From Beijerinckiaceae bacterium (GTDB lineage: Bacteria; Pseudomonadota; Alphaproteobacteria; Rhizobiales; Beijerinckiaceae): 23,954 nt of DNA. The stretch lies in NCBI GenBank assembly GCA_947455285.1, contig CANGOK010000011.1:1-23954 (forward strand), written 5' to 3'. A model generated the notes under the pieces. That model did not search any database. It saw nothing but the letters and a program-made list of their open reading frames with translations, and had not been told where the DNA came from. Below, in pieces: positions 14,942 to 22,899 of the stretch. Each line of letters opens with the position of its first letter. Within the stretch, counting starts at the first letter, position 1. The position numbers and the translations under genes were made by a program.

Positions 14942-15154
14942 GGCGTCGGCCGGAGGCCGGCGCGGCGCGCTGTTTGCGGCTGCGATCCTCTCGATTGTTT
15001 CCGCTACGACGCGCAATTTCTCAATGCCCGCGCCTATCCCAAGCCGGACTGATTGGCTGTCGCCCTGATCGTTGAGGTCGGCGAAGGCGTAGCTCAGATC
15101 TAGCCAGGCGTTCCACAGGTTTTCGGCTGTGCGATGTAGATCATGGTCTCGCAT
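14888..15154 (-). CDS. Small hypothetical protein, convergent with der
   Basis: An 88-residue frame with start ATG 15154 preceded by CGGGAA 8 bases away. Residues 1-65 look like a compact helical protein (AENLWNAWLDLSYAFADLND, then KLRVVAETIERIAAANS) and use codons like those of nearby genes. The last 18 or so codons overlap the end of der on the opposite strand. No family is recognised. It might be shorter than drawn, or spurious; the ribosome site and codon pattern are the only support. Confidence 0.5.
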   Translation of the reverse strand: MRDHDLHRTAENLWNAWLDLSYAFADLNDQGDSQSVRLGIGAGIEKLRVVAETIERIAAANSAPRRPPADALSNAPTALIEGVLRIAG

Positions 15155-15344
15155 GAAATATTTCCCGTCTGAGAAACTTCGAAATCTATGCTGAAGTCAG
15201 CATTGATTTTCTGCAAGGCCACGTATGGTTAATTTTTAAAAGTTATAAAAGCTAATGCACTTACGACACAGCTTTATCTGAAGCTTATTTCGCGGTTAAG
15301 TTTCAGCTTTATACGAAACTATACATTTGTGCAGACGCAAACAA
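15155..15344. other. AT-rich gap between two leftward genes
   Basis: The 190 bases between the SDR gene and the small gene are much richer in AT than the flanks. CAGCTTTAT occurs at 15269-15277 and 15304-15312. The gap probably holds the promoter for the small leftward gene. Nothing else is supported. Confidence 0.35.
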
Positions 15345-16094
15345 TCAATCTGGCTGGCGCCAGCTCTTAATCCGATCATCCTGAAAATCATAAAGCTTCC
15401 CGCTCTCGGTGGAGTCGGGATGGCACAGCGCGACCACCTTGGGGGCGAAGTCTTCTGGCGTGCGCAGCGTGAGGGGGTCTTCGCCAGGCATCAGGCTGGC
15501 GCGCATCTTGGTGCGCAGCGGGCCGGGATTGGCGATCATCACGCGCACATTGGAGGTGTTGATGGTCTCCGACGCATAGGTGCGCGCAAGGGCGTCGAGG
15601 GCAGCCTTGGATACAGAATAGGGGCCGAGATAGGCGTTCATTGTCGCGCGGCTGCCCACACCGGATGTCACGAAAACCGCGCGGCCGGCGGTCGAAGCGC
15701 GCAGCAGCGGATCGAGTGAGCGGATCAGCCTGAAGTTAGCGGTGACATTGATGGCGAAGACATTGTCCCAGTTCGGCGGATCGACATGAGGCAGCGGCGA
15801 GACCGGACCAAGAACCCCGGCGTTCGCCACGAGAATGTCGAGCTTGCGCCAGCGCTCGAAAAGCGCGAGGCCCAGTCGATCGAGCGCGTCATAATCCTTG
15901 AGATCGCAGGGGGCGAGGGTGGCCTCTCCGCCAATAGCCCGGATTTCGTCGTCGAGCTCCTCGAGCGCCCCTTGCGTACGCGCTAGCGCCACGACATGCG
16001 CGCCCTGCCGCGCCAGCTCAAGCGCCACGGCGCGGCCGATCCCTCTGGACGCGCCGGTGACGAGGGCGATGCGGTTTTCGAGTGGCAGACTCAT
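15345..16094 (-). CDS. Short-chain dehydrogenase/reductase (SDR)
   Basis: A 249-residue NAD(P)-dependent oxidoreductase of the classical SDR family. The cofactor motif is T13-G-A-S-R-G-I-G20, N91-A-G follows, and the catalytic set is N116 (INVTAN), S144 (FVTSGVG), Y159 and K163 (YSVSK). ASRGIG with Arg, and RTQ at the end of the second strand, suggest but do not prove preference for NADP(H). The ATG at 16094 has GGAG 6 bases before it. It lies 81 bases after purF on the same strand, an order common in Hyphomicrobiales, so it may be co-transcribed with cvpA and purF. The substrate is unknown. Confidence 0.95.
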   Translation of the reverse strand: MSLPLENRIALVTGASRGIGRAVALELARQGAHVVALARTQGALEELDDEIRAIGGEATLAPCDLKDYDALDRLGLALFERWRKLDILVANAGVLGPVSPLPHVDPPNWDNVFAINVTANFRLIRSLDPLLRASTAGRAVFVTSGVGSRATMNAYLGPYSVSKAALDALARTYASETINTSNVRVMIANPGPLRTKMRASLMPGEDPLTLRTPEDFAPKVVALCHPDSTESGKLYDFQDDRIKSWRQPD

Positions 16095-16175
16095 GGCGGG
16101 CTCCGATGGGAAACGCTTCAGCTTAACCTAACGCGCCCGGGCCGCCAGCGCATCAACTCAATTCAAGGGTATGGT

Positions 16176-17699
16176 TCAGGCGGTCTCCGCTAGCAGCGAG
16201 AGCTGCCGACGGGTGGCGTCGCCGCCGAGATCCGTCAGGTTCGTGGGGTAATCGCCGGTGAAGCAATGGTCGGTGAACTGTGGGCGGGCGGCGTTGCGCC
16301 CATCCTCGCCCATGGCGCGGTAGATGCCGTCGACGGACAGGAATGCGAGGGAGTCGCAGCCGATGTAGCGGCGCATTTCTTCCAGCGAATGGGTGGCGGC
16401 GAGCAGCTTTTCGCGGCTCGGCGTGTCGATGCCGTAATAATCGGGATGGGTGATCGGCGGCGAGGAAATTCGGAAATGCACTTCCTTTGCGCCGGCGTCG
16501 CGCATCATCTGCACGATCTTCACCGAAGTCGTGCCGCGCACGATGGAATCGTCGATCAGCACGATCTTCTTGTCCTGCACCACAGAGCGGTTGGCGCTGT
16601 GCTTGAGGCGCACGCCCAGTTCGCGAACCGACTGGGTGGGCTGAATGAAGGTGCGGCCCACATAATGGTTGCGCACGATGCCGAGCTCAAAGGGAATGCC
16701 GGACTCGCGCGCAAAGCCGATGGCTGCGGGCACCCCTGAGTCAGGCACAGGCACGATCACATCCGCGTCCACACGCGCCTCGCGGGCGAGTTGCGCGCCC
16801 ATGTTCTTGCGCACCTCATAGACATGGCGGCCGTGAACGATGGAATCGGGACGGGAGAAATAGATATATTCGAAGATGCAGGGCCGCATGGGCTGAGGCG
16901 GGAAGGGCTTGTGCGATTCGATCCCGCTTTCGGAGATCACCACCACCTCGCCATTCTCCACATCGCGAATGAACCGCGCGCCGATGATGTCCAGCGCGCA
17001 GGTCTCGGAGGCGAAGATATAATGTCCGTCGAGCTCACCCAGCACGAGGGGGCGGATGCCCAGCGGATCGCGTACGCCGATCAGCTTCTTATTGGTGAGC
17101 GCCACCAGCGAATAGGCGCCTTCGAGCTGGCGCAGGCCCTCGATGAACCGATCGAGGATGCGGCCCTTGCGGCTGCGCGCCACCAGGTGAAGGATCACCT
17201 CGGTGTCGGAGGTCGACTGATATATCGAGCCCTGCTTGATGAGTTCGCGGCGCAGGGTGATGCCGTTGGTCAGGTTGCCGTTATGGGCGACCGCGAAGCC
17301 GCCGGAATCAAGCTCTGCGAAAAGCGGCTGCACATTGCGCAGGATCGTTTCGCCGGTGGTCGAATAGCGCACATGGCCGATCGCCGCATTGCCCGGCAGA
17401 CGTTCAATGGTGCCGCGCGACGAGAAGTGATCGCCCACGAGGCCCATGCGGCGCTCCGAGCTGAACCTCTTGCCGTCAAAGGCAACGATGCCAGCCGCTT
17501 CCTGTCCGCGATGTTGGAGCGCATGCAGGCCCAGCGCCGTGATGGCGGCGGCTTCGGGGTGGCCGAAAATGCCGAACACGCCGCATTCTTCATGCAGGCG
17601 GTCTGCTTCAAGATCGAGGAACTGTTGGCCGGGCGAGGCGTAGACTTCGCTGAGCGTATCGGAACCGGAAAGTCGGGCTTGGCGATCCGAATGGCTCAT
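16176..17699 (-). CDS. purF: Amidophosphoribosyltransferase
   Basis: A 507-residue enzyme for the first committed step of purine synthesis, glutamine plus PRPP to 5-phosphoribosylamine. The N-terminal Ntn glutaminase domain has its nucleophile at C39 (HEECGVFGIFG), so a propeptide of 38 residues would be cut off. The C-terminal PRTase domain has the PRPP loop VLIDDSIVRGTTS. The Bacillus-type enzyme with a propeptide usually binds a 4Fe-4S cluster through Cys near the C-terminus (NCGQC). Here only one Cys (HCFTGDYP) is seen in that place, so a cluster is unlikely. The ATG at 17699 is chosen because AAAGGA lies about 6 bases upstream; a longer frame has no site. It follows cvpA by 122 bases, as in many bacteria. 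Confidence 0.97.
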   Translation of the reverse strand: MSHSDRQARLSGSDTLSEVYASPGQQFLDLEADRLHEECGVFGIFGHPEAAAITALGLHALQHRGQEAAGIVAFDGKRFSSERRMGLVGDHFSSRGTIERLPGNAAIGHVRYSTTGETILRNVQPLFAELDSGGFAVAHNGNLTNGITLRRELIKQGSIYQSTSDTEVILHLVARSRKGRILDRFIEGLRQLEGAYSLVALTNKKLIGVRDPLGIRPLVLGELDGHYIFASETCALDIIGARFIRDVENGEVVVISESGIESHKPFPPQPMRPCIFEYIYFSRPDSIVHGRHVYEVRKNMGAQLAREARVDADVIVPVPDSGVPAAIGFARESGIPFELGIVRNHYVGRTFIQPTQSVRELGVRLKHSANRSVVQDKKIVLIDDSIVRGTTSVKIVQMMRDAGAKEVHFRISSPPITHPDYYGIDTPSREKLLAATHSLEEMRRYIGCDSLAFLSVDGIYRAMGEDGRNAARPQFTDHCFTGDYPTNLTDLGGDATRRQLSLLAETA

Positions 17700-17821
17700 C
17701 GCGATTCCTTTGGCGTGTCCGGGGCTGATCGTGCGAACGCTGGGGCGGCGTTCAAGCAAAGCATTGAGCGGTCAGGACATAAGGCCTGCTGACCTCGATG
17801 TCAGCAGTGTCATAGCCTCAA

Positions 17822-18481
17822 TCAGCGTTTTGATCCAGCGTAGCCGGGGTTCAGAACGGCATCGATCGTCTGCGGCGAATTGTCAGGACTCGCCTGCGTG
17901 CGCTGGCCCGGACGCACCGGAGCCGGGGTGGCGCTTTCCGTCTCCGCCGGAGGCTCATCGCCCGATTTGGGCTCCCTCTTCAGGATTTTGGAAAGTGACT
18001 GGTCGAGGTTCTCGGGAAGCATGGCCTCCAGAGAGCTGCCGGTCGCCTCTAGCCAGGGGCGGGTCTTCGAGCTCTGCACCCACGTCGGATAGGACTTTTC
18101 CGGCACCAGGAAGCTGAAGAAGACAAAGGCGATGGCGCAGAGCAGGAAGCCGCGACCGGCGCCGAACAGGAAGCCAAGGGACCGATCGAGCGCCCCGATG
18201 CGGGAGTCGAGGATTAGGTCAGAGATCTTCACGGTGATGATCGACACGATCACCAGCGTGGCTAGAAAAATGCCGGCTGCGGCGAGCGCAAGGGCGCCTT
18301 TCTCATTGCTGACATACTGCTTCACATATGGCAGCGCCAGCGGATGGAGCATGTAAGCCGCCACGGAAGCCGCAGCCCAGGAGGCGATCGCAAGCACCTC
18401 GCGCGTGAAACCCCGCAGCATCGACAAGAGCGCAGAGATCAGGACGACGACGATCAAACCGAGGTCGAGATAGGATGGCAT
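17822..18481 (-). CDS. cvpA: CvpA family inner-membrane protein
   Basis: A 219-residue membrane protein of the CvpA family, named for its need in colicin V production in E. coli and linked to envelope and stress tolerance. Four hydrophobic segments lie in the first 130 residues. The family motifs are RGFTREVL (23-30) after the first helix and DRSLGFLFGAGRGFLL before the fourth. The last 85 residues are a Pro/Glu-rich tail (EPKSGDEPPAETESATPAP), longer than in the 160-residue E. coli protein but usual in alphaproteobacteria. The ATG at 18481 has GAGG 8 bases upstream. It is followed by purF on the same strand and is divergent from rpsF. Confidence 0.93.
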   Translation of the reverse strand: MPSYLDLGLIVVVLISALLSMLRGFTREVLAIASWAAASVAAYMLHPLALPYVKQYVSNEKGALALAAAGIFLATLVIVSIITVKISDLILDSRIGALDRSLGFLFGAGRGFLLCAIAFVFFSFLVPEKSYPTWVQSSKTRPWLEATGSSLEAMLPENLDQSLSKILKREPKSGDEPPAETESATPAPVRPGQRTQASPDNSPQTIDAVLNPGYAGSKR

Positions 18482-18844
18482 CGATAGGGCCTCATGGGCG
18501 CGGGACGGTCCGCCCGTCCGCGACTCGCCGTTTCGTATATCTTAACAAGGCGCATGCGTCACTCGTTCAGGGGAAATCGCAAGGCCGCTCCTGTGGGTGA
18601 CTGGTGTTTGGGGCGCGGTAAGGGCGAAGAGGGGCGCGAAAGGCTCGAAAACTTGCATCCCGGGCGAAAACGTGTAGAAGCACCTCCACGGTGTCGGCCG
18701 GAGGCTGAACGGAAGGTGGGCGCAAGCCCGCAGGGGTTAAACCCGTCTTCCCGTGTCTCCGCCTTCGAAATGTAATCCGTCGAGCCTTTCTCCGGGCTCG
18801 AAGGGCTCCGCGTCGGCGCCGCAACAGACAGAGAAAGGCAGATC
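18482..18844. other. Divergent gap between cvpA and rpsF
   Basis: This 363-base region holds the leftward cvpA promoter and the rightward rpsF promoter and leader. The right half carries foldable RNA structure, listed separately. An open frame on each strand crosses the region, but neither has a ribosome site or protein-like composition. Confidence 0.45.
18681..18754 (+). promoter_or_regulatory. Structured rpsF leader, possible S6:S18 feedback element
   Basis: The leader shows a stem CCTCC (18683-18687) with GGAGG (18700-18704), or alternatively CACC with GGTG (18681-18684 with 18690-18693). A second unit has GAAG (18712-18715) pairing with CTTC (18747-18750) around an inner hairpin GGGC-GCAA-GCCC (18718-18729) and a GGG-TTAAA-CCC hairpin. 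A GCAA tetraloop and nested stems are typical of real RNA structure. Ribosomal S6:S18 complexes in many bacteria bind their own leader at a CCG-containing bulge; this could be such an element, but I could not align it. Confidence 0.4.
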
Positions 18845-19285
18845 ATGGCTCTCTACGAGCATATCTATCTGGCTCGTCAGGACGTCACGGCCCAGCAGGT
18901 CGAGGCGCTGACAGAGCAGATGAAAACCGTCATCGAAGCTAATGGCGGCAAAGTTGGCAAGGTCGAGTACTGGGGCGTCAAGTCCCTCGCCTTCCGCATC
19001 AAGAAGAACCGCAAGGCTCACTTCACCCTCATCAACATCGACGCTCCCCATGCGGCCATCGCCGAAATGGAGCGCCAGATGGGCCTCAATGAAGACGTGC
19101 TGCGTCTTCTGACGCTGCGCGTCGAGGCTCACGAGGAAGGCCAGTCGGCCATGATGCGCAAGCGCGAAGACAGCGATCGTGACGATCGCGGCGAGCGTGG
19201 TGATCGCGGCGACCGTCGCGGCCCGCGTCCTGACCGTCCCCGTCGCCCCCGCGAAGAGGGCGCTGCTGAAGGAGGAGCCTTCTGA
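18845..19285 (+). CDS. rpsF: 30S ribosomal protein S6
   Basis: A 146-residue protein of the central domain of the small subunit, where it pairs with S18. The S6 fold is clear: YEHIYLARQDVTAQQVEALT, YWGVKSLAFRIKKNRKAHF, INIDAPHAAIAEMERQMGLN and EDVLRLLTLRVE. The last 45 residues are an Arg/Asp/Gly-rich tail (DRDDRGERGDRGDRRG), common in alphaproteobacterial S6 and longer than in E. coli. The start ATG at 18845 follows GAGAAAGGCAGATC, with AAAGG at about 7 bases. Its stop overlaps the rpsR start by one base (TGATG), which indicates coupled translation of the two partner proteins. Confidence 0.97.
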   Translation: MALYEHIYLARQDVTAQQVEALTEQMKTVIEANGGKVGKVEYWGVKSLAFRIKKNRKAHFTLINIDAPHAAIAEMERQMGLNEDVLRLLTLRVEAHEEGQSAMMRKREDSDRDDRGERGDRGDRRGPRPDRPRRPREEGAAEGGAF

Positions 19286-19527
19286 TGACCGCTGCAGCAG
19301 CCACCCGTCGTCCCTTCTTCCGTCGTCGCAAGACCTGCCCCTTCACGGGCCCGAATGCGCCGAAGATCGACTACAAGGACGTTCGTCTCCTGTCCCGCTA
19401 CATCTCTGAGCGTGGCAAGATCGTCCCCTCGCGCATCACGGCGGTTTCCGCCAAGAAGCAGCGCGAGCTGGGCCAGGCCATCAAGCGCGCGCGCTTCCTC
19501 GGCTTGCTCCCCTACGTGATCAAGTAA
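19285..19527 (+). CDS. rpsR: 30S ribosomal protein S18
   Basis: An 80-residue protein that binds 16S rRNA together with S6. The sequence is typical: RRPFFRRRKTCPFTG, DYKDVRLLSRYISERGKIVP, SRITAVSAKKQRELGQAIKR and ARFLGLLPYV. The start ATG at 19285 shares its A with the stop of rpsF (TGATG); the ribosome site GGAGCC lies at the end of rpsF. Together with rpsF it forms a tight pair; the next gene begins 128 bases later. Confidence 0.97.
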   Translation: MTAAAATRRPFFRRRKTCPFTGPNAPKIDYKDVRLLSRYISERGKIVPSRITAVSAKKQRELGQAIKRARFLGLLPYVIK

Positions 19528-19541
19528 TCACCTGAACTTGA

Positions 19542-19566
19542 CCCTCTCCGGCTCCGCTGGGGAGGG
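19542..19566 (+). terminator. Hairpin after rpsR, possible weak terminator or attenuator
   Basis: CCCTCTCC (19542-19549) pairs with GGGGAGGG (19559-19566) with one T-G type pair and a 9-base loop. No T run follows, so it may only weaken transcription into the DUF2232 and rplI genes, or protect the 3' end of the rpsF-rpsR message. Confidence 0.3.
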
Positions 19567-19655
19567 CGCACGTCGGCCGCGCGGAATGGTCCGGGGCGGC
19601 TTGGTTGGGCGGATCGGTCCGCTCTAACCGCTTCTTAGCGGGACAGCTCGGCGAA

Positions 19656-20597
19656 ATGGCGCAGCGTTTCCTCATAGCCTTCGGGGCCGGCCTTGCGGCT
19701 GGAGTCCTCTTCGTCCTTCCGGCGAAGGGCATGATGGCCGGCGTCTGGCTGAGCATACTCGCCCCCATGCCTTTGATGATCGGCTGCATGGGCTACGGCT
19801 TGCCTGCGGGCGTTGGCGCTTCTGTGATCGGCGCCCTTGTCGCCTCCGTCATGCAGCCCGCCCTTGGCCTTGTCTTCCTCGTCAGCACAGCATTTCCCGC
19901 CCTCCTGCTCGGCTGGCTCACGGCGCATGTCTTTAGTGGCGGACGTCGCCTTTCGCCCGGCTTTCTGCTTGCGGCGGTGACAGCGCTTTCCGTCATCGCG
20001 GTCTGGGGCACGGTCGCTTTCGCTGGGGCCAGCTTTGGGGGCCTCGATGCGGCCGCTAATGAAATCGCCGCAAGCGTTCAGGCTGTCCTGAAAAACCTCA
20101 AGGGCGCTGAAGACGCTGCGGGCGTGATGCCGCTTGACGAATTCGCGCCGCTACTGGTGGCGAGCATCCCCGCCATGATGGCCTTCTGGAGCGTGCTGGC
20201 CTTGTCGCTGAACCTCTGGCTGGCTGCGCGCGTGACCATGATCTCCGGACAATTGGGCGAGACCTGGCCCGATCTGCCGACCCACCTCGTTCTGCCTCGT
20301 CTTGCGCTGGCGGCCTTCGCCATCGCGACGCTTGCCTGCTTGCTGCCGGGCGCAGGCCGCGTCCTGGCGTCGAGCGCCGCTGTTGCTCTTGGCGTCGCTT
20401 TCTCGCTGCAGGGGGTGGCCGCGATTCATCGCCTGACCATGGAGCGTCAGGGGCGGGTGGGCCTTCTCTCGTTGCTTTACTTTGTGATCTTCATCCTTTT
20501 CCCGCTGCCGCTTTTCGTTCTGGCGGGCGTCGGCGTCGCCGACAATGTCAAGCCGCTGCGGCGGTCCCTTTCCAACCCCTCACCGAACAACCCTTAA
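19656..20597 (+). CDS. DUF2232 (YybS-like) integral membrane protein
   Basis: A 313-residue hydrophobic protein with about eight membrane helices and short loops (LIAFGAGLAAGVLFVLPAKG, VWLSILAPMPLMIGCMGYGL, VSTAFPALLLGWLTAHVF, and others). This gene sits between rpsR and rplI in many alphaproteobacteria and is annotated as DUF2232, related to YybS of Bacillus; its function is not known. A larger soluble loop at about 145-180 (LDAAANEIAASVQAVLKNLK) lies between helices. I took the ATG at 19656; the frame is open further up, but without a good site, and GGGA at 12 bases is a weak ribosome site. rplI follows 10 bases after its stop. Confidence 0.88.
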   Translation: MAQRFLIAFGAGLAAGVLFVLPAKGMMAGVWLSILAPMPLMIGCMGYGLPAGVGASVIGALVASVMQPALGLVFLVSTAFPALLLGWLTAHVFSGGRRLSPGFLLAAVTALSVIAVWGTVAFAGASFGGLDAAANEIAASVQAVLKNLKGAEDAAGVMPLDEFAPLLVASIPAMMAFWSVLALSLNLWLAARVTMISGQLGETWPDLPTHLVLPRLALAAFAIATLACLLPGAGRVLASSAAVALGVAFSLQGVAAIHRLTMERQGRVGLLSLLYFVIFILFPLPLFVLAGVGVADNVKPLRRSLSNPSPNNP

Positions 20598-20607
20598 GGA
20601 GAACACC

Positions 20608-21168
20608 ATGCAGGTCATTTTGCTCGAACGCGTCGCCAAGCTCGGCCAGATGGGCGAGGTCGTCCGCGTAAAGGACGGTTATGCCCGCAACTACCTTCTG
20701 CCCAAGGGCAAGGCCCTGCGCGCCAGCGAAGCCAACAAGAAGCATTTCGAATCCCAGCGCGCCCAGCTTGAGGCCCGCAACCTCGAACTGAAGAACGAGG
20801 CCCAGTCAGTCGCTGAAAAGCTCAACGGCCAGAGCTTCGTCGTGCTGCGTCAGGCGGGCGAAACCGGCCAGCTCTACGGCTCCGTGTCGACCCGCGACAT
20901 CGCCGACGCGATCACCGCTGGCGGCTTCAGCGTCTCGCGCAACCAGGTCGCGATCTTCTCGCCGATCAAGACCCTCGGCCTCCACGAGATCCCGATCCAC
21001 CTGCACCCCGAAGTCGACGCGAAGATCACGATCAACGTCGCCCGCTCCGCCGCCGAAGCCGAGCGTCAGGCCAAGGGCGAAGAGCTCACCACCCGCGAAG
21101 AGACCTCGATGGACGATCTGGGCCTCGAAGTCGGCGCGGCTCTGGCCGAGGCTGGCGGCGAGCTCTGA
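20608..21168 (+). CDS. rplI: 50S ribosomal protein L9
   Basis: A 186-residue protein that binds 23S rRNA at the base of the L1 stalk. The N-terminal RNA-binding domain (QVILLERVAKLGQMGEVVRV, YARNYLLPKGKAL) is followed by the long connecting helix (NKKHFESQRAQLEARNLELK) and the C-terminal domain (GSVSTRDIADAI, IKTLGLHEIPIHLHPEV). About 40 extra residues at the end, acidic and Ala-rich (TSMDDLGLEVGAALAEAGG), are usual in Hyphomicrobiales and absent in the 149-residue E. coli protein. A strong AAGGAG ribosome site sits before the ATG at 20608. The operon ends with a strong terminator 25 bases after the stop. Confidence 0.97.
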   Translation: MQVILLERVAKLGQMGEVVRVKDGYARNYLLPKGKALRASEANKKHFESQRAQLEARNLELKNEAQSVAEKLNGQSFVVLRQAGETGQLYGSVSTRDIADAITAGGFSVSRNQVAIFSPIKTLGLHEIPIHLHPEVDAKITINVARSAAEAERQAKGEELTTREETSMDDLGLEVGAALAEAGGEL

Positions 21169-21193
21169 GCTTTTTAGCCTTCGTAAAACAGGA

Positions 21194-21220
21194 ACGCCCG
21201 GGTTCGTCCCGGGCGTTTTT
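21194..21220 (+). terminator. Rho-independent terminator after rplI
   Basis: ACGCCCGGG (21194-21202) and CCCGGGCGT (21208-21216) form a 9-base stem with loop TTCGT, followed by T residues to 21220. It separates the ribosomal protein operon from dnaB. Confidence 0.93.
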
Positions 21221-21390
21221 GCTTAGTCAAGGTGGTCTTTTTGAGCCTGTGAATCGCGGGATACATGAAGCTCGCCTACTCGCTATCGCGGCGGGCGCGT
21301 GCCACAAGTCTGGCGAGGGCCTGTTCAATTCGCTAGATTGGTCGGGGCCTTCGCCGCGTTGCGTCAAATCACTCCATTTGCAGCGAGATC

Positions 21391-22899
21391 ATGTCAGTCG
21401 TTGAAGATCTGGCGGGCCGTTTCGGCCTCGTGTCCAATCCCCAGCAGGGGGCTCCGGCCTATCGCACCCCGCCTCACAATGTGGAGGCGGAGCAGGCCTT
21501 GCTGGGCGCGATCCTCGTCAACAACGACGCCTTCGATCGTGTGTCGGACTTCCTGCGCGCCGAGCATTTTTCCGAAGAATTGCATCGGCGCATTTTCGAG
21601 ATCACCGCCCAGTTGATTCGCGCCGGCAAGGTCGCGACGCCCGTCACGTTGAAAACCTTTCTGGGCGATCATGATCTGGGCGGCGTCACCGTTCCGCAAT
21701 ATCTCGCGCGCCTCGCCGCTGAGGCGACCACCATCATCAACGCTGAGGACTACGGCCGCAGCATCTACGATCTCGCCACGCGCCGCAGGCTCATCGTCAT
21801 CGGCGAGGAAGTCGTCAACACCGCCTATGATGCGCCCGTCGATCTCACGCCGCGCGAGCAGATCGAAGAGGCCGAGCGTCGCCTATATGAGATCGCTGAA
21901 CAGGGCCGTTACGACGGTGGTTTTCAGAGCTTCTCGACCGCGCTGACTCATGCAGTGGACATGGCCGCCAAGGCCTATGAGCGCGAAGGCAAGCTGTCGG
22001 GCGTTTCAACCGGCATGACCGATCTTGATCATAAGCTCGGTGGTCTCCAGCAGTCCGACCTTGTGATCGTCGCGGGCCGTCCCGGCATGGGCAAGACCGC
22101 GCTTGCGACCAACATCGCCTTCAACATCGCGCAAGCCTATCAGTCGAAGATGCGACCCGATGGATCGCTTGAAACGATCAATGGCGGCATCGTCGGTTTC
22201 TTCTCGCTCGAAATGTCGTCCGAGCAGCTCGCCACGCGTATCATCGCCGAACAGTCCGGCGTGCCTTCTTATAAAATTCGCCGCGGTGACATCACGGACA
22301 TCGAATTTCAGAACATCACCGAAGCTGCGCGGCGCATGCAGACCGTGCCATTCTATATTGATCACACCGGCGGCATCTCCATCGCGCAACTTACTGCGCG
22401 CGCGCGCCGTCTGAAGCGCCAGCGTGGACTCGATATGCTGGTGGTGGACTACCTTCAGCTTCTGTCGGGTTCGAAGTCGAAGGGCGACAACCGCGTGCAG
22501 GAGCTGACCGAAATCACGACCGGCCTGAAGGCTCTTGCCAAGGAATTGAACGTTCCAGTCATGGCGCTCTCTCAGCTCTCCCGTCAGGTCGAAAGCCGCG
22601 ACGACAAGCGCCCGCAGCTTTCCGACCTTCGTGAATCCGGCTCCATCGAGCAGGACGCCGACGTGGTCATCTTCGTGTATCGTGAAGAATACTATCTCAA
22701 GAACCGCGAGCCGCGCCCCGGTAGCGAGGAGCATCTGGCCTGGATGTCCGAAATGGAGCGCGCCCACGGCAAGGCCGAGGTCATCATCGGCAAGCAGCGT
22801 CACGGTCCCACGGGAACGGTCGAACTCGCCTTCGAAGCCGAGTTCACGCGCTTCGGCAATCTTGCCCACGAAGACCGGATGCCGGAGCGTCTGGAGTGA
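21391..22899 (+). CDS. dnaB: Replicative DNA helicase
   Basis: A 502-residue hexameric helicase that unwinds DNA at the replication fork in the 5'-3' direction. The N-terminal domain for primase and loader contact begins with PPHNVEAEQALLGAIL, followed by the linker. The RecA-like domain starts near residue 210 with Walker A GRPGMGKTA (about 229-237), FFSLEMSSEQLATRI, Walker B LVVDYLQLLSG, then ALSQLSRQVESRDDKRPQLS and the arginine-finger region LRESGSIEQDADVV. No intein interrupts the P-loop or other conserved sites. The ATG at 21391 is near a GCGAGATC, a modest ribosome site. A separate promoter must lie in 21221-21390, after the rplI terminator. The stop overlaps the alr start. Confidence 0.98.
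   Translation: MSVVEDLAGRFGLVSNPQQGAPAYRTPPHNVEAEQALLGAILVNNDAFDRVSDFLRAEHFSEELHRRIFEITAQLIRAGKVATPVTLKTFLGDHDLGGVTVPQYLARLAAEATTIINAEDYGRSIYDLATRRRLIVIGEEVVNTAYDAPVDLTPREQIEEAERRLYEIAEQGRYDGGFQSFSTALTHAVDMAAKAYEREGKLSGVSTGMTDLDHKLGGLQQSDLVIVAGRPGMGKTALATNIAFNIAQAYQSKMRPDGSLETINGGIVGFFSLEMSSEQLATRIIAEQSGVPSYKIRRGDITDIEFQNITEAARRMQTVPFYIDHTGGISIAQLTARARRLKRQRGLDMLVVDYLQLLSGSKSKGDNRVQELTEITTGLKALAKELNVPVMALSQLSRQVESRDDKRPQLSDLRESGSIEQDADVVIFVYREEYYLKNREPRPGSEEHLAWMSEMERAHGKAEVIIGKQRHGPTGTVELAFEAEFTRFGNLAHEDRMPERLE

Noticed and set aside
16791..17792. Long rightward frame opposite purF
   Set aside because: It is a shadow of the purF codon pattern in GC-rich DNA; the purF motifs are on the other strand.
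18494..18846. Open frames on both strands between cvpA and rpsF
   Set aside because: They lie in the rpsF leader and promoter, with no ribosome site and Arg/Pro-rich random composition.
22006..22869. Leftward frame of 287 codons opposite dnaB
   Set aside because: It is a mirror of dnaB codon bias, with no family features or ribosome site.
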